The notes under the pieces are model-generated. The model made no database searches. It saw only the letters and a program-made list of their open reading frames with translations, and was not told where the DNA came from. A program made the position numbers and the translations under genes. DNA of 5,115 nt from JAFGED01 sp964551295 (lineage in GTDB: Bacteria > Chloroflexota > Anaerolineae > B4-G1), in contig CAZKDJ010000265.1 in NCBI GenBank assembly GCA_964551295.1, positions 1 to 5,115 on the forward strand. The letters are read 5' to 3'. Numbering within the stretch: the first letter of the stretch is position 1; each line of letters starts with the position of its first letter. This document shows, one piece after another, positions 4,321 through 5,115 of the stretch.

Positions 4321-4683
4321 TGATGGGCGAAGAAACGAACAAGCCTCTGTTCATCCGCCTTTACCTGGATGAGGATGTGTTCAAAGCCATTGCCCCTGCC
4401 CTGCGGGCTCGTGGCTTCGACGCCATCAGCGTACACGATCTGCAGCACTACGGCTGGTCCGACGTCCAACACCTGGCTTATGCCGCTGGTGAGGGACGGG
4501 CCCTCTTTACCTTCAATGCAGCGGACTACATCGCGCTACACAAAGTACGTGAGCGAGAAGAAACCGCACGCTGGTATTATCGTTGCCAAACAGCATCCCA
4601 TTCGTGAGACGATCCGCCGCTTGCTAGATCTGCTCAATCGCGTGACCAGCGACGAGGTGAAGAACCAACTGTGGTGGATATAG
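4320..4683 (+). pseudogene. DUF5615 PIN-like toxin with an apparent one-base frameshift near 4542-4545
   Basis: The first frame (from ATG 4320) encodes the N-terminal part of a DUF5615 PIN-like nuclease. FIRLYLDEDVFKAIAPALRA has the LDED acidic cluster at residues 16-19, then RGFDAISVHDL, GWSDVQHLAYAAGEGRALFT and FNAADYIALH. It then derails and stops at TGA 4605-4607. The +1 frame continues as KYVSEKKPHAGIIVAKQHPI, then RETIRRLLDLLNRVTSDEVK and NQLWWI, the expected end of this family (HAGIIV and a helix ending in N-Q-L). Skipping one A in the AAA at 4542-4544 joins them into a 120-residue protein of normal family length. ATG 4323 and GTG 4317 are in-frame alternatives for the start. With the frameshift the protein loses its last strand and helix and is probably inactive. 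It may be a real mutation that silences the toxin, a recoding site, or a base-call error. Confidence 0.8.
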
Positions 4684-4736
4684 TTTTGCAGGATACATAG
4701 GCAACGCCTGGCCTGTGGTCAGGACTCGTCAAAGTC

Positions 4737-4768
4737 ACAGGGCGACACTAAGAGCGTCGCCCTGTTTT
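4737..4768 (+). terminator. Intrinsic terminator after the DUF433/DUF5615 operon
   Basis: ACAGGGCGAC (4737-4746) and GTCGCCCTGT (4756-4765) form a perfect 10-bp stem with a nine-base loop, followed directly by TTTT (4765-4768; the first T also pairs). It lies 54 bases past the toxin stop and separates that operon from dnaN. The stem core GGGCGAC/GTCGCCC is also present in the hairpin at 2087-2122. Confidence 0.78.
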
Positions 4769-4787
4769 GCTGCGGGTCCCCCGCAGC
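4769..4787 (+). repeat. Second hairpin of the pre-dnaN array
   Basis: GCTGCGGG (4769-4776) and CCCGCAGC (4780-4787) are exact reverse complements around TCC. It starts immediately after the T-run of the previous hairpin. A small GC-rich stem like this can occur by chance, but its position in an unbroken series of hairpins suggests a structured leader. Confidence 0.6.
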
Positions 4788-4792
4788 TATCG

Positions 4793-4833
4793 AAGCGCCC
4801 CGGCAGAGATGAGACATCTCTGCCGGGGCGCTT
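4793..4833 (+). repeat. 19-bp perfect hairpin upstream of dnaN
   Basis: AAGCGCCCCGGCAGAGATG (4793-4811) pairs exactly with CATCTCTGCCGGGGCGCTT (4815-4833) around a three-base loop (or 18 pairs with five loop bases). It ends with TTT (4832-4834), so it could act as a second terminator or as an attenuator. It is the longest perfect palindrome in the window and lies 30 bases before the dnaN Shine-Dalgarno. Confidence 0.75.
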
Positions 4834-4853
4834 TCGTGTCTCATCGAGACACG
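4808..4853 (+). promoter_or_regulatory. Fourth hairpin and mutually exclusive pairing in the dnaN leader
   Basis: CGTGTCTC (4835-4842) pairs with GAGACACG (4846-4853) to form a hairpin just before the dnaN ribosome site. The segment TGTCTCATC (4837-4845), which overlaps that stem, is also an exact complement of GATGAGACA (4808-4816), the top of the 19-bp hairpin. The RNA could therefore form the fourth hairpin or a loop-to-downstream pairing (pseudoknot or alternative fold), but not both. This resembles attenuation-type leaders. No known riboswitch class was recognised and function is untested. Confidence 0.45.
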
Positions 4854-4875
4854 GCAACAACGCGAGGAGGTTCAA

Positions 4876-5115
4876 ATGGAACTGTACTGTGAGCAAGAGC
4901 GGCTGGCGGCGGCCCTGAAGGCCGTGCTGCCGGCCGTGCCGTCGCGCTCGTGGGCGACGGCGGAGGCAGGGATGCTGTTGCGGGCCGATGGTCACCTGGC
5001 AGTGATCGCCACGGACGGCGAGATGACCATCCAGTGCCAGGTGGGCGCGCAGGTGACGAGGCCCGGCGAGGTGGTACTGCCGGCGCGCACCATCTCCGAC
5101 CTGGTGGCCATGCTG
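4876..5115 (+). CDS. dnaN: DNA polymerase III beta subunit (sliding clamp), N-terminal part; 3' end outside window
   Basis: The first 80 residues of a beta clamp are present, covering most of the first of its three clamp domains. MELYCEQERLAAALKAVLPA leads into VPSRSW, where DnaN usually has the V-S-(S/N)-R-x-x-(L/P) turn. MLLRADGHLAVIATDGEMTI matches the LxxxDGxLxLxATDxExxI strand pair that is the clearest DnaN signature. VTRPGEVVLPARTISDLVAM matches the (P)G-x-x-x-(L/V)PA-(R/K)-x-(L/I)-x-(D/E)-(I/L)-V stretch. The clamp encircles DNA and tethers the polymerase, and the DnaX complex loads it. The start at 4876 has GAGGAGG (4864-4870) five bases upstream. No clear -35/-10 pair was found between the terminator at 4768 and the start. 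Expression may rely on a non-canonical promoter within the hairpin array or on read-through. Its company with dnaX is consistent with a replication locus, chromosomal or on a large mobile replicon. Confidence 0.9.
   Translation, partial: MELYCEQERLAAALKAVLPAVPSRSWATAEAGMLLRADGHLAVIATDGEMTIQCQVGAQVTRPGEVVLPARTISDLVAML

Noticed and set aside
4715..4995. Short frames on both strands over the hairpin array (4715-4918 plus, 4735-4995 minus)
   Set aside because: They are produced by palindromic GC-rich sequence, lack ribosome sites and overlap the well-supported dnaN start.
1..5115. CRISPR array, tRNA, rRNA, transposase or integrase genes
   Set aside because: No spaced repeats, tRNA cloverleaf, rRNA motifs or DDE/tyrosine/serine recombinase motifs were seen.

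Overview
The window is a GC-rich bacterial segment with a DNA replication gene at each end and a dense set of toxin-antitoxin (TA) type genes between them. The left edge is the 3' part of dnaX (clamp-loader gamma/tau subunit). The right edge is the 5' part of dnaN (beta sliding clamp). The mix of small TA families (a TumE/DUF6516-like pair, an AbrB/MazE-like antitoxin, Phd/RelE, and DUF104-DUF433 with DUF5615) and the GC-rich codon use would suit a Chloroflexota-type or similar thermophile or environmental lineage. That is an inference, and a plasmid or phage origin cannot be excluded.

Region by region: (1) 3-1182 is dnaX, split between two reading frames. The clamp-loader core reads in one frame to a stop at 681-683. 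The tau-type C-terminal domain reads in the +1 (equivalently -2) frame to 1182. A perfect 15-bp palindrome with a GAGA loop sits at the junction, and 5-bp direct repeats (CCAGG) flank it. Removing either the 34-nt palindrome or the 43-nt repeat-to-repeat unit restores one continuous frame. (2) 1289-2122 is a complete two-gene TA-like operon with a good sigma70-type promoter, a coupled stop/start and a terminator-like hairpin. (3) 2124-2793 holds two consecutive antitoxin-like genes with no recognisable toxin; the second appears frameshifted. (4) 3395-2790, minus strand, is a phd-relE type module with its own promoter and a candidate operator. (5) 3457-3849 is an unrecognised 130-aa gene. (6) 3859-4683 is a DUF104-DUF433 fusion antitoxin coupled to a DUF5615 PIN-like toxin gene with an apparent one-base frameshift. 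(7) 4684-4875 has no gene but carries four successive perfect hairpins, the first terminator-like, directly before the dnaN ribosome binding site. One of them could pair in an alternative way with sequence nearer dnaN.

The replication genes would supply the clamp loader and clamp. The TA-like modules look like independent cassettes, each with its own promoter or terminator, that accumulated between them. The most interesting points are the dnaX junction (programmed bypass or frameshift versus a small palindromic insertion) and the structured leader before dnaN. Three apparent frame breaks in 5 kb also mean that sequencing or assembly error has to be excluded.
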